Shown one piece after another: positions 53,808-64,000 of a DNA stretch of 64,000 nucleotides (position 1 is the stretch's first letter; every line of letters begins with the position of its first letter). The notes beneath the pieces were generated by a model, which ran no database searches, had not been told where the DNA came from, and saw only the letters and a list, made by a program, of their open reading frames with translations. Both the position numbers and the translations under genes were made by a program. Source of the stretch: Xenoacremonium recifei (lineage: Eukaryota; Ascomycota; Sordariomycetes; Hypocreales; Nectriaceae). The DNA lies in the NCBI GenBank assembly GCA_012184525.1, contig WOFQ01000017.1:310001-374000 (forward strand). Reading direction: 5' to 3'.

Positions 53808-55612
53808 ATGGAAAAGGCTACCCCTGAGACATCGGGCGAGATTAACCAAGTCACAGCTCGTCAGAGCGGGGAGATTGAGCCAACCAAAGAATCACTGTTC
53901 CCAACACCGGAGCAGCTCGCAACATTGAGAAGGGTGCCAGACGACCTCACATGGGACGCTTTCACGGTCGGCTTCATTGAACTGTGTGAAAGGTTTACCT
54001 ACTATGGCACAGGACAACTGCGTAAGCTGCAATAATCCACACCGAAAGGGAGACGAGCGTCAACTAAACCTTGCTTGTAGTAACAAACTTTGTACAGCGT
54101 CCCTTGCCGTCAGGCTCAACCACAGGGGCTAGCGGAGCGAATGGTCAATCTGGAGCTCTGGGGTATGGCCAACGAGTCTCGTACGCCATCAGCACCTTCA
54201 AGCAGTTCTTCTTTTACACGACGCCCCTCCTCGGTGCCTATCTCGCTGATGCCCACTGGGGACGATTTGCGACAATCTCCATCTCGGCGGTGGTTGGAAT
54301 CATCGCGCATGTTATCATCGTGATCTCAGCTGTGCCTCAAGTCATCGCCAAACGTTCGGCATCTCTTGGAACCTTCATCACGGGGATTGTCTTTCTGGGC
54401 CTCTCCACTGGCGGCGTGAAATCGAACCTATCCCCTTTCATCGTCGAACAGCTCCCACCAACAAACTTCGACGTCAGAACCTTGTCCACGGGCGAGCAAG
54501 TTATTATCGATCCAACCGCCACAATTAGCAGGGTGTACATGACATGGTATTTTCTTACCAATATCGGCGCCCTCTTGGGCATTGTCAGCATGCCCTATGT
54601 GGAGAAATACGCTGGGTTTTGGCTCGCCTGGTTGATCCCAACCATCATATACCTGCTATGCCCTCTCATCTTGTTCTGGGGCCGCGGACGATATAAGCGC
54701 GTCCAGCCCCAGTCATCTGTCCTTAGCAAGACCGCGAGGCTACTGGTCTTCATGCAGAGAGGTCGCTGGTCCATCAATCCGTTCGAGACTTGGCGCCGCT
54801 TCCAGCAGGGGTCTGTGTGGGATTCGGTTAAACCATCTTCAATAGAACCGTCCCAGAGACCTGAATGGATGACCTTTGACGACGCGTGGGTGGACGAGAT
54901 CCGAAGGGGACTTCAGGCCTGTAAGGTGTTCATCTGGTACCCTTTGTTCTTTCTCTGCTTCAATCAGATCAACGGAAACCTTGTGTCGCAGGCTGCAACT
55001 ATGCAATTGCATAGCCTTCCCAACGAATTTCTCACTATCGTCGATCCCATTAGCATCGTTGTTTTGACGCCTTTCTTTGATCGCATCGTGTATCCCTTCC
55101 TCCGCCGACATAAGATAGGCGTTTCCCCCATCCGACGAATAACTGCCGCGTTCTTCTTCGGCGGCGCTGCCATGATCTGGGCCGCCGTGCTGCAGAGCTA
55201 CATCTACCGGAAATCTCCTTGCGGCCATAACGCCAATTCTTGCGACTCGCCCGCGCCTATCAACGTGGCTGCGCAGACGGGCATCTTTTTCCTCGTAGCC
55301 ACAGGAGAGGTTGTGGGAAACACGACGCTCCTGGAATATGCCTTTACAAAGGCCCCCCAGAGCATGCGATCCTTAGTACAAGCCATCGCCTTGTTCACCA
55401 ACGCCATTGCCTCTGCCCTGGGCCAGGCACTTGTCCCCTTAAGCGATGACCCTCTCTTGGTCTGGAATTATACTATTCCTGCCATACTGTCTTTTTGCGG
55501 TGGCTTGCTATTTTGGTTCCAGATGAGATATCTGGATCATGAAGAGGATTATTTGAACACACTACCTGAGGGCACTATTGATACGTCAGTAAACTCCCAA
55601 AGCCTTGAGTGA
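53808..55612 (+). CDS. POT/PTR2 peptide transporter
   Basis: Two exons (53808-54021 and 54081-55612) give 581 aa. The start at 53808 (MEKATPETSG) is preferred, because upstream in-frame ATGs at 53757-53759 lack family resemblance. Family landmarks: FIELCERFTYYG at helix 1, PLLGAYLADAHWGRF in the helix 2-3 loop, the LPPTNFDVRTL region, and FFDRIVYPFLRR near helix 8. Twelve helices are expected. The intron splits helix 1. It imports di- and tripeptides with protons at the plasma membrane. It is not obviously linked to the peptidase at 50965, though the two could act together on peptides; that is inference. Confidence 0.9.
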
Positions 55613-56403
55613 GGGCTGGTGATGGTAGATGAAGAACATCATGGTTCACAGTCGTATCCTATTTTGATAGATGGGAACAGGGTCATTCTTCGGACTAATT
55701 CGAGCTACCTGACTGCGCAGGATTACAAGATTACTTCTTGACCGAGGTGTCCCCCCGAACAGGTATTGAAGCCTCTATGCTTATTGAATCTCCTAAGAAT
55801 GCGAGCGTTGCCCAGATACAAGAGCATGAGTTTAAAGTGCGTCATTCCCAACGTCTGAAACAGATGATCAACCACATATGTAGCCGTGTCAACAGCACGG
55901 GCACCACGACGTATTGCCCACTGATCTCCTTGTGCCAGTTCCCCTTTGATGGCTATTGTGCAATCCAATAGAAGTGCCCTCCACGTCATAATCCTGTCTG
56001 ACAAGTCACGCATCCTTCTATCAGCGCACTTCGTTTGTCGAAGGAAGGGTAGCTGTGGATGAGGAAGACTAGGGCCGGGTGACCCCAATGTATCCGATGA
56101 ACAAGAATAATATGGCATTGACGCCGTATGCTTGTTCGATCGGGCATTGGTACTGTGTGAAGCCCTCCGCTCCGTGTGGGGGATCGGAGAAGCTCCAGCG
56201 GGTACGGACACGGACCCGGCTCCGATGCCTGTGGAGCTCTTCGGCGCCCGGAACTCCGTATCCATAGTATTGAGTAAATGCTCTGGATAATATAAAAAAG
56301 TTGCAACGGGGAGAATGTTTGCATTTTCTGCCAAGAAAACATTTTACACCTTCCATTTAACAGTACGACCGAGCAAGTCTCAACAACAGCACCCTCAATT
56401 AAA
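55613..56403. other. Intergenic, promoter region of RTA1 gene
   Basis: About 790 nt. A 203-aa minus-strand frame (55723-56334) overlaps it but shows no family features. The decamer GAACTCCGTA is at 56252-56261 region. No further structure recognised. Confidence 0.35.
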
Positions 56404-57359
56404 ATGACAGGCACGTACTACAAATATTATCACTACGATCCCTCGCTGGCTGCAGCCTGTGTCTTTGCTATTCTGTTTGGTCTTACGACTGTCTGGCACG
56501 CGTATACTTTGGCCCGCAATAGATCTTGGTACTTCATTCCCGTGGTAGTGGGCGGAATATGTATGTGTGGTCCTCTTGATTCCTTGTGCCACTGCGCGGC
56601 ATGTTAACACATGGATTTGCAGTCGAGATCGTCGGATATGCAGCCCGAGGCGTATCGCACTCTGAAGCTCCTCACCTCGCCATTGGCCCCTATGTCATTC
56701 AGACACTTCTTCTTCTAATCGCACCGCCACTATTCGCGGCCAGCATGTACATGATGTTGGGCCGAATCATTGTCGGCGTAGACGGCGAAGCTTACAGCTT
56801 GGTAAAGAGAAGGTGGTTGACAAAAGTGTTCGTGATAAGCGACGTCATCTGTTTCTTCGTTCAGCTTGGAGGTAAATACCACTCATAATTCGGCGGAATA
56901 GCGTGTAAAGTTCCATCCTAACATAGAGCAGGAGCTGCGCTCATGGCTAGCACAAACCCCAATACGTCCACTACTGGGTCTCATGTCGTTCTGGCAGGAC
57001 TCATTGTACAGATTATCATTTTCGGTTTCTTCGTTACCGTTGCCATGGTATTTCACCGACGTATCAAGACGAACCCAACTCGGCATTCAAAGGATAACTC
57101 AGTCCCTTGGGAGAAGTTCCTCAACATATTGTACTTCACTAGTGGACTCATCCTGGTTCGTAATATTGTGCGAGTCGTTGAGTTTGTCCAAGGTTTCGAA
57201 GGCTACATCATTCTACATGAAATGTTCCTCTACGTTTTTGACGGGATACCAATGGCAGCGGTTATGTACATCTTTAACATCTGGCATCCTTCGACCTTGT
57301 CGAACCAGTTCAAGCTCAGCAGAGTCGAACAAAGCGAGAACTCTGATATTGAGATTTGA
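56404..57359 (+). CDS. RTA1-like seven-transmembrane lipid-translocating exporter
   Basis: Three exons (56404-56560, 56623-56871, 56932-57359) encode 277 aa in one frame. Seven hydrophobic helices are visible, including AACVFAILFGLTTVWH, FEIVGYAARG, LLLLIAPPLFAASMYMMLG and ILVRNIVRVVEFVQG; these sequence blocks are distinctive for RTA1/RTM1/Rsb1 proteins. FEIVGYAARG spans the first splice junction. The second acceptor is ambiguous (56926, 56928 or 56931); 56931 is chosen for the phase and the GAALMAS reading. The family includes lipid flippase-like and azole/sterol-stress resistance proteins. It lies between a peptide transporter and a Zn2Cys6 gene. Its transported lipid is unknown. Confidence 0.88.
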
Positions 57360-57782
57360 AGTTGAGATCTGAGATCTGACAGGGAGATCAGGAATTGGAA
57401 ACAGAAGATGGATGGGCTAGGGTATGTGGGCATAAGCTTGACGTTTACCTTGAAATATGCTCCGACACGGAACTCAAGATTAACTATGAGCCGCTTAAAG
57501 CCATCATTTTGGATTTGATCTTGGTCCTGATGGCATGGAAATTGGAAAGAAGGCAATAAGTTACTGACGAAAGCACCACGCTATCACATACTTGTGAAGT
57601 AGACGAAGTTCGATTATCTTTATGAAAGAAAACAATAAGGAAATGTTCCTGCGTACAGAAGACTCTGAACACATTGTCACCTTGGAGACAGTGTTGGATC
57701 CGAACAACTGAAGGGGAGATGACTCTTCTGCTACGCCGAAAATGATTTTTTTTATTTCTTTACGATGGCTCTTATGAATATA
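57360..57782. other. Intergenic convergent 3' region
   Basis: About 420 nt between convergent stops of RTA1 and the Zn2Cys6 gene. A TTTTTTTATTTCTTTA run (57748-57763) is AT-rich; otherwise nothing recognised. Confidence 0.35.
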
Positions 57783-59207
57783 CTATGGTATCTTTTCCGA
57801 CCGGGTACTTTGCCTCAGGAGAAGGTCCTTCAAAGCCGCTTCCGAAATAGTTGCTCGTTTGTGAACCCACCAGAACTCTTTCGCCGGAAGAAGGATCGTT
57901 ATCGCGCGATAGAAGTGATAGAGGACCAGCATGGCGCGAGGGTCTCCATCCTGGATCATTGAGGTAAAGGGGCCATAGCTAAGTAGTGGAAAGGAAAAGA
58001 TGTATCTTGCTAACGCGGTGAATACGGAGGATGACTGAGTAGCAAGCATCCTCTTTCCCTGCGTATCAGGAAGAAAGACAAGGATGGGGCAGAGATGTTT
58101 GACTGTAGCTAAGTAGCTACTTTCCAAGGACAGGGTAGAATTTCCAGTCTCCAGCTGTGCATGGCGATTCACTTCCTGATTGGGAGTTTCCGGACTGGCG
58201 CCAGAATGGCGGAACGAAGGACAGAATAGTGATTGACGACTTAGAGGTCGACGATAAGAGAACCAGCTTTGATACTCAGTGACCACCTCCTCAGTGATTT
58301 TTTCTGCTCCATGAAGAACATCTAAGGGATTTTGGCGTAGGTACGGCAAGAAGACCGATGTTTCGCCTTTCCCGATGGTGACACCCCTCAGGAAGACTTG
58401 TTTTAGGCGAGAACTGAGGGCAAAAATGCCTTCTTTTGATGGATCAAAGGCAACTTTCCCATCTCCCCGGACTGAACAAAAGTCCGTGTTGCTCCAAACC
58501 TCGTACTGTAAGAGTAGTGACGTTCCGATGAACGCATCAACATGAGTTGACGTTAACTCCTCGGATAGCTCGCTGCGAAAACTAGCCAGAGCACGACTGA
58601 GATGCGTGTTTGCTTCAACCGGATATGTCTTATCCTCTGGCCGTAGTACGTTGAGATGTCTTGCCGCTAGGCCGAGGATAGTGCTCATCAAGAAGTCGAA
58701 ACTGAATGACAAGGGGAGGACTTGCTCCCAGATATTAGGGGGAAGTAGGAGCGTCTGAAGAGTGTATGTGCAAAAGTGGTGGAATAGTCTCAGATGACGA
58801 GAGCTCATAGCAGCCTCTGATGGCTTGGAGTTCAAGGGTGCGATGCTGGATGGCATCCGAGGTAATCTGGTGATGGCCGAAGCCGGTGATGTACTGCATT
58901 GCGTGGAACGACGGCAGTCTTCTGCTCTTCGAACGCAATTGCTACAGGGGGTTCGCTCGTCACACTAGCAGATGGTTAGGAAGACTAGGCTCAGAACATA
59001 AAAGAGCAGAGGATGTACCTTGACGCGCCGCTTCTTGCAGTTGTCACATCCCGTCTTGGACTTCCGATGCGAGCGACGTTGCCGGAGTGGGTCGACATAC
59101 ACTGACTTCGGGATCTCTTCGAGTGTCTTCGGGGATAGAACTGAAAAGTTGGTTAACTCCTGAGGAGGAACATCCAAGTAGCTGGGCGGGGGCAGATTTT
59201 CTGCCAT
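57783..59207 (-). CDS. Zn2Cys6 transcription factor
   Basis: Two exons (59207-59019 and 58964-57783, intron 54 nt) encode 456 aa. The zinc cluster is at residues 54-80 (cysteines 54, 57, 64, 70, 73 and 80) and the intron splits it after RRVK, a typical family position. A region with HLRLFHHFCTYT and NIWEQVLPLSFSFDFLMSTILGLAARHL follows, the DUF3468/fungal_trans_2 pattern. It is a compact regulator with no large C-terminal domain. It is convergent with RTA1 and divergent from an SDR, so it may control its neighbours. Target genes unknown. Confidence 0.85.
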
Positions 59208-59547
59208 GACGGACTGTCCATCGAGGGTTTGAAGTGTGAATATCCATGAACAAAAGTCTGGCCAGCAGTAATGACGGATTTACTGCAGGGCTATCTCCGA
59301 TGGAATGAGGACAGGGATCGGCACGAGGCGAATGGAGAGCAGCTAGGCGAATTCTGTCGATACGAGGCCACAAGATGAAAAGCAGCTAAGCCGGTTACGG
59401 CGATACGAGGCCTCGACCAGTGCTCCCTGATGTAGAGGCTCTGTAGCATGTTCGAAGGGGCTCCTGATATATAAGAAAGCTTCTCCACGGAAATGGAGCA
59501 GTAGATTGGCCCTCAAGCTGTGAAACGCGCCCGAACCCACATCAAAA
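59208..59547. promoter_or_regulatory. Divergent promoter of Zn2Cys6 and SDR genes
   Basis: 340 nt shared promoter between the regulator (leftward) and the SDR (rightward). A cga-rich repeat-like phrase (gcgatacgaggc / tcgatacgaggcca) occurs twice (59356-59371, 59400-59412), about 42 nt apart. Confidence 0.4.
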
Positions 59548-60631
59548 ATGATCGCACTCTCTGAAGCCACCGCCTCAAACGAGCGGATCCCGTCAACCTT
59601 CCCCGACGGCCTTGTCGCCGTATTCGTTGGAGGTACCAGTGGCGTCGGCGAATATACCGTGAAGAGATTGGCAAAATACTCGCCAAATCTTCGAGCCTAT
59701 ATCGTCGGTCGTTCCCAAGAAGCTGCTGACCGCATTCTGAAAGAATGTAGAGAGATTCGTCCTGATGGTCACTTTGAGTTTCTCAAGGCCGATATCAGTC
59801 TTGTGAAGGGCGTGGACGAGGTATGCCAGAAGATCAGATCCAAAGAGTCCTCGATCAATCTTCTGTTTGAAACTCAAGGTGGTATGGGGTTCTCAAAAGG
59901 TGCGTACTGTTCTACTACGGACTGCCAAATATATGGATCATGGGGAAGTCTGACCATTTCCAGTCACCTCCGAAGGGGTCCCTCTTGCGTTCTCTTTGGT
60001 GGCACACTCTCGCATGCGGTTCATTCTCAACCTTCTACCTTTCATCCAGCGAGCTACGGGCCTGCGCCGTGTGGTCAGCGTTGCATGTGCAACCTGCGAG
60101 GGCCCCATCGATCTGGATAACATTCCGGCGCAAGGGTTTAGCCTACACAAGATGCGAGATCAGAATGCATCTATCCAGACTCTGTTACTTGAAGAAGCGG
60201 CTCGACGAGCTCCTGATGTCAGCTTCATCCATACTGTTCCAGGTGTTGTGAAGAGTGGGATAATGCGCGATGCAGAGGGACTGTCAATGAACATTATCAT
60301 TGCGATATCCAAGCTCCTCACCCCATTCATCCAGACGCCACCAGACGAATGTGCTGAGTACCACGCATTCTTTGCTACGAGTGCCATCTTTCCACCAGCC
60401 AGAGGGGCCCCTGCAGGCGGGGCCGTGATTCCTGACAAGGGGCGTCAAAGTGCTAGAGGAACAGATGGTAAGGTGGGCAGCGGAATCTATTCAATTTCCA
60501 ATAAGGGAGAATCTGCATCTCCTAAGGTAGAAAATCTGCTTGCGACCTTTCGAGGCGATGGCACGGCGAAGGCAGTCTGGGGCTATGTAGAGAAGGACTT
60601 CCAGAGGATTACGGGGACAATTTCCATTTAA
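59548..60631 (+). CDS. Non-canonical SDR-like NAD(P)-binding protein
   Basis: Two exons (59548-59899 and 59964-60631) encode 339 aa. The start of the Rossmann fold shows GGTSGVGEYTVKRLAK with a TGxxxGxG-like variant and the NRS/GRSQ segment after the second strand. NLLFETQGGM replaces the usual NNAG. The YxxxK active site is absent: at the expected position the protein reads FSLHKMRDQNASIQTLLLEE. The region APDVSFIHTVPGVVKSG is typical of fungal SDRs found in metabolite clusters, and the C-terminus carries an extension GIYSISNKGE. It may be an active reductase with unusual residues or an inactive scaffold. It is divergent from a Zn2Cys6 regulator. Confidence 0.75.
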
Positions 60632-60810
60632 CACTGAAGGAACTTGAGACTTTTTGCTTTATCACGGATTCTTTATCTCTTTATCTTACAGCATTTATCA
60701 TCTCAATCACCGTGTCTCGTTCCAATTACAAGAGGTTTCCGTAGCAGATAACTCTTCGAGTGCAAAGAGAACAAAGTAAATAGAGCCTCTGCAACCACAT
60801 TTTCTATACA

Positions 60811-61716
60811 TCATGCTATTTGCGGCTTTAGAGATCTAGAGTTAATATCCTCCACTTGTGCTGAAGCTTCCAAGTCACTAGTTGCAGTAGACTTTTGAGC
60901 AGCCGCGTTTGAGCATCTAGATCTCACCCATGCCTTGATTTCAGCCATCTTTTCTTTCTCTTCTTCCCAGGTAGTCCATCTAAGAGTCGATCCAGTCCCC
61001 ACACAAATTGTCACCGTAATTATCTCCATAAGGACTGCCATTCCAAGTAGGTAGCTTGTACTTCCCGTCAGTTGATTGAAACGAGCATCTTTTGTAAAGA
61101 TTGCAAGACTTCCATAAACGACCCGGACGAGAATGAATGGCATGGAAGCAGCAACAGCTGCCAAAAGTCTCTTTTCTCCCTCTGGTATGTTGGCTATGTG
61201 ACATGCCACGACGATGGTTGACAAAAGCAATAGCGCATAGCCTCCGCAAATGAAACCCAGCCCGACCTCACCCTCGACTGGCATTTGGAAGTGCCAGGTT
61301 CGCTTAAAGGTATTGCCAGCTTTAACTCCGCCGACAATCCCTAGGACCAGTCCCAGAATGACTAGGAGCTGCACAAAACGAAGATGAAAGTCTTGAAGCA
61401 GGATCTTGCGTGTCTTTTTGATGTTGCTGACCAGTCCTCCCAGGATTGAGAGCGTCATAAGCATTAAGGGTGAAATCCCAATGCTCTGCAGTATCATGCT
61501 CGCAGTATTAATCGGAATGCTGAGAGGATGCCAAATTGTATCGAGCTGGAGGGAAGCTCCTATTATGCGAATGCAGCAAAACACTGCGAGATAGAACCAA
61601 GGGACATTTCGTCCAAGGCCATGACGAACAAACAGAAATATGGCCAGAAATAGGACCGGTCCGTAAAAGCAGATTTCTGCGACAGAGATGCGATTTTTGT
61701 ATGTCAGATGTGTCAT
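60811..61716 (-). CDS. Seven-transmembrane protein of unknown function (DUF7702-like)
   Basis: A single-exon 301-aa protein. Seven hydrophobic helices can be counted, for example ISVAEICFYGPVLFLAIFLFV at the N-terminus, PLMLMTLSILGGLVSN, VQLLVILGLVLGIVGGV, GFICGGYALLLLSTIVVACHIA and GMAVLMEIITVTICVGTG. The sequence after the last helix is a charged cytosolic tail (WEEEKEKMAEIKAW) ending with SLKPQIA. It resembles the fungal seven-span family often called DUF7702; the assignment is from pattern only. No transporter motif or receptor motif is present. Convergent with the SDR at 59548. Confidence 0.65.
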   Translation of the reverse strand: MTHLTYKNRISVAEICFYGPVLFLAIFLFVRHGLGRNVPWFYLAVFCCIRIIGASLQLDTIWHPLSIPINTASMILQSIGISPLMLMTLSILGGLVSNIKKTRKILLQDFHLRFVQLLVILGLVLGIVGGVKAGNTFKRTWHFQMPVEGEVGLGFICGGYALLLLSTIVVACHIANIPEGEKRLLAAVAASMPFILVRVVYGSLAIFTKDARFNQLTGSTSYLLGMAVLMEIITVTICVGTGSTLRWTTWEEEKEKMAEIKAWVRSRCSNAAAQKSTATSDLEASAQVEDINSRSLKPQIA

Positions 61717-63079
61717 TATCGGTTTTTAGAAAAGTGGATTGATCAAAAGATAGAATGGAAACATGCCGCTGCCAAGGACCGTCGCTTTATTAAATGACCA
61801 GCGGATAGAAATTTGTGCCGAGGATGCGGCCACGGTTTGTTATTTACAGCATGTGATGTCCCATGTAGGAGGGCGTTGCCGGTCGTCGCGAAGTCATGCC
61901 ATCTCGTGTCTGGCCATTTGGCTTCATTGGTGCGGTTCATCTCAAAAGTCCGGTCGGCATCACACCACAAGGGGAAAAGTCCGGCATCACCACCCCGACC
62001 CCAAGGCTTTTTACAATGAGATCTTATCCATTTGGCTTCTTGTAGCATCTAATATTTTCAGCACGTGTCTTTTCGTATATTAGAAGGGTTTTTGTCTTGG
62101 TTACCTGCTATCAGAGGAAATGCCCTGTGGCACAGCCTAGCCAACCCAATACCCTAGCAAATTTGCCTAAATGCTCAATATCCCAACCCTCTATAATCAC
62201 CGACGGGAATTACCGACGGCTGATTTTCCATATCATAATAATAGCGCTCGAGAGACATGCCTATCACTCTAGCTTATCCCTTTAGGCATCAACCAACAAT
62301 CACTGCAATGCTTATCGCCAATCCCAATTTATCAAGGCCTCGACGCAAGGGAATTCTATACAAAAGTACCTACTTATTTATATAAAACTAGCATGTCTTA
62401 GAAGAATCTTTTACATATTCAACGGCAATCACCCAGCCATTTATGTAGGTTTAGACTGATACCTACTTAGACGTTCGAAACTGGTTGCGCTGTAGGTTAA
62501 GTAGTCTCACATGATACGGTAAGCATTGGCACCATCATAGAGAATTCTAAGAACAAAACAAAAAAGAAAGAAGATAGAAAGAAGGGACTACTCGGTCAAT
62601 TCGGTCACAATTAATTTAAATTACATATTCTACTCCTGTCATCCGGGCCCTTGGAAGCTGAACTATGCAGATACCACCCAATGAGCTAGCATTAACCCCT
62701 CCTGGCGGGATATGGAAACAAATACAATATCTCTACCCAGAGCGGGAACTCCGTATCATATGAAGGCCATAGACCTTAGTAAGTCCAGTTTGGCCCCGGC
62801 TTGAAGTCTTTACAGATGGAGGCAGTATTCTTTGTGCTTCTAAGCTAAGTGCCTGCTCGCATTTTGGTCACCAAAGACTTTGTCATTCAGTGGGCTGCCG
62901 AGGTTGCGGGGTCAATGGTGACAGTGCTAAGGACGCCTAAGCTTTTTATTAGTGTGTGACTACGAGAGACCTTTCGATGGCTATGGAATAGACCTGAAAT
63001 AAACACGAAACAAAATCTGATACCCAGCGTCTTGACTTCTGTTGTTCCCTTGACTTTCGTATTCTCACTAACAACGATC
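61717..63079. other. 1.4-kb AT-rich intergenic stretch
   Basis: Between the seven-span gene and aldehyde dehydrogenase. AT-rich over 62200-62620 (for example taatttaaattacatat near 62612-62628). Short frames at 61743-62083 lack features. The decamer GAACTCCGTA is near 62747. No gene supported. Elevated AT could reflect old repeat-induced mutation or a plain spacer. Confidence 0.4.
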
Positions 63080-64000
63080 ATGTCGCTAACCACTGAGATT
63101 CGTCTGCCGGACGGCACAACATACAGCCAGCCACTTGGACTGTAAGAAAACGAAGCAAGGTGTAAATTTGGATCAAGTAATTCTCATTAAACCCATTATC
63201 AGGTTCATCGACAATGAAATATGCAAAAGCGTGAATGGCAAGACCTTTGAAGTCGTACGTTCTCTGATTCGTCGTACCTGAATACATCCAACTCACAACC
63301 TTCAACAGGTTAACCCTGCGTCAGTCTCTTAGCAATGGTATTGATGGAATTTACTAAAGATTTCTGAGCAGTACCGAGGAGGTCATTGCCAATGTCTTCG
63401 AGGCGGAAGTACAGGATGTCGATCTTGCTGTTGCCGCCGCTCGTCGTGCCTTCAAGGGTGTGTGGCGGACTACAAGTCCTGAGGATCGGGGAAAACTGCT
63501 TCGAAAAGTTGCCGAACTGATTGAAAAGAACCTCATGTTATTGGCAGGAGTCGAGTCACTCAATAACGGCAAGGCCCAGCAATGGGCTATTGGGGACATT
63601 ATGCACTGCGTATCTGTCTTCCACTACTATGCTGGCTGGGCTGATAAGGTTGATGGGAGAGTTATCGAAGTCGACGCCGAGCGGTTCAACTTTAGTAAGC
63701 GTGAGCCGGTAAGACCATTTACTTTCAACTTGGAGTCAATTGACATAGGCGCTGATTTGTTTGCCTTTAATAGTTTGGTGTCTGCGGTCAGATAATTCCA
63801 TGGAACGCACCGCTTGCATCTATGGCATGGAAGGTAGCCCCGGCCGTGGCCACCGGCAACACAGTCGTTGTCAAGACTTCCGAGGCGACACCTTTATCTG
63901 CCCTGTTGCTGGCCGAGTTCTTCAAGCAGGCCGGCGCTCCAGCGGGTGTTGTGAACGTCATCTCCGGCTTCGGTAAAGTAGCAGGCGCCGCCCTAGCATC
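63080..64000 (+). CDS. Aldehyde dehydrogenase (NAD(P)+), 5' part
   Basis: Exons 63080-63141, 63203-63254, 63309-63319, 63372-63708 and 63774 to the window edge; the gene continues right. The order MSLTTEIRLPDGTTYSQPLG, FIDNEICKSVNGKTFEV, then V-N-P-A and TEEVIANV is the standard N-terminus of a cytosolic-type ALDH. ESLNNGK (usually ESLDNGK), the FHYYAGWADKVDG region and the IIPWNAPLASMAWKVAPA cofactor region follow. The catalytic Cys and Glu lie beyond the edge. The third exon is only 11 nt (gtt aac cct gc), needed for the VNPA reading. It oxidises aldehydes to acids; substrate unknown, with acetaldehyde-type function plausible. The frame is intact to the edge. Confidence 0.88.

Noticed and set aside
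55723..56334. 203-aa minus-strand frame
   Set aside because: No family features, low-complexity composition and position over the RTA1 promoter; likely chance.
46372..62757. GAACTCCGTA decamer seen about three times (near 46372, 56252 and 62747)
   Set aside because: Related CTCCGTA/TACGGAG words are about as common as chance at 7-mer level and occur at unrelated sites; no link to a gene feature.
1..64000. CRISPR arrays, tRNA or rRNA genes
   Set aside because: No spaced direct repeats or conserved RNA gene sequence was recognised by eye; CRISPR is not expected in a fungal genome. A tRNA scan would be needed to exclude tRNAs.

Overview
The window comes from a filamentous ascomycete (Pezizomycotina). 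Genes are split by short GT-AG introns of about 48-70 nt, there are six Zn2Cys6 regulators, and there are fungal-only families (RTA1, PTH11-like rhodopsin domain, DUF3425 bZIP, Dal5-type transporters, a CRH-type GH16). A Sordariomycete such as a Hypocrealean is my guess from gene content; nothing in the window proves it. Exon coordinates were derived by hand from splice sites and reading-frame continuity. Nearly all multi-exon models close to a multiple of three.

Layout. 1-10.5 kb is regulator-rich: the 3' end of an NmrA-like gene, three Zn2Cys6 factors, a divergently placed alcohol-acetyltransferase-family enzyme, and a small probable single-span membrane protein. 10.7-20.3 kb is a coherent sugar/polyol catabolism cluster: a Gal4-type regulator, a sugar MFS transporter, two related SDR ketose reductases and a zinc xylitol/sorbitol-type dehydrogenase. 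An 11-bp motif, GGGTGACTGTC, occurs once in each of the three promoter regions that serve these enzyme and transporter genes. 20.8-25.1 kb is the high-affinity iron uptake pair: FET3-type ferroxidase and FTR1 permease, divergent over a 1.2-kb promoter with two perfect ATCTGATAA GATA sites. 25.4-38 kb holds an FAD monooxygenase, a rhodopsin-domain membrane protein, a Dal5-type transporter, a secreted protein with collagen-like Gly-Pro tracts, a GH16 cell-wall enzyme and a DHA1-type MFS transporter. 38.5-43 kb has threonine aldolase and another Zn2Cys6 factor whose first exon does not join in frame. 43.1-46 kb carries an intron-less RVT gene, a domesticated cellular reverse-transcriptase-related gene and not a retroelement. 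46.8-52.2 kb has an SDR, a bZIP/DUF3425 protein, an asparaginase-fold protein with an altered active site, and a prolyl aminopeptidase. 53.8-61.7 kb groups a peptide transporter, an RTA1 protein, a Zn2Cys6 factor, a non-canonical SDR and a seven-span membrane protein. An aldehyde dehydrogenase with an 11-nt microexon runs off the right edge.

The strongest system-level signal is the 10.7-20.3 kb cluster. Its enzyme set matches an oxido-reductive sugar route (polyol oxidised by the zinc dehydrogenase, keto-sugars handled by SDRs) under a Gal4-type factor, and the shared promoter motif points to co-regulation. The most unusual single gene is RVT.
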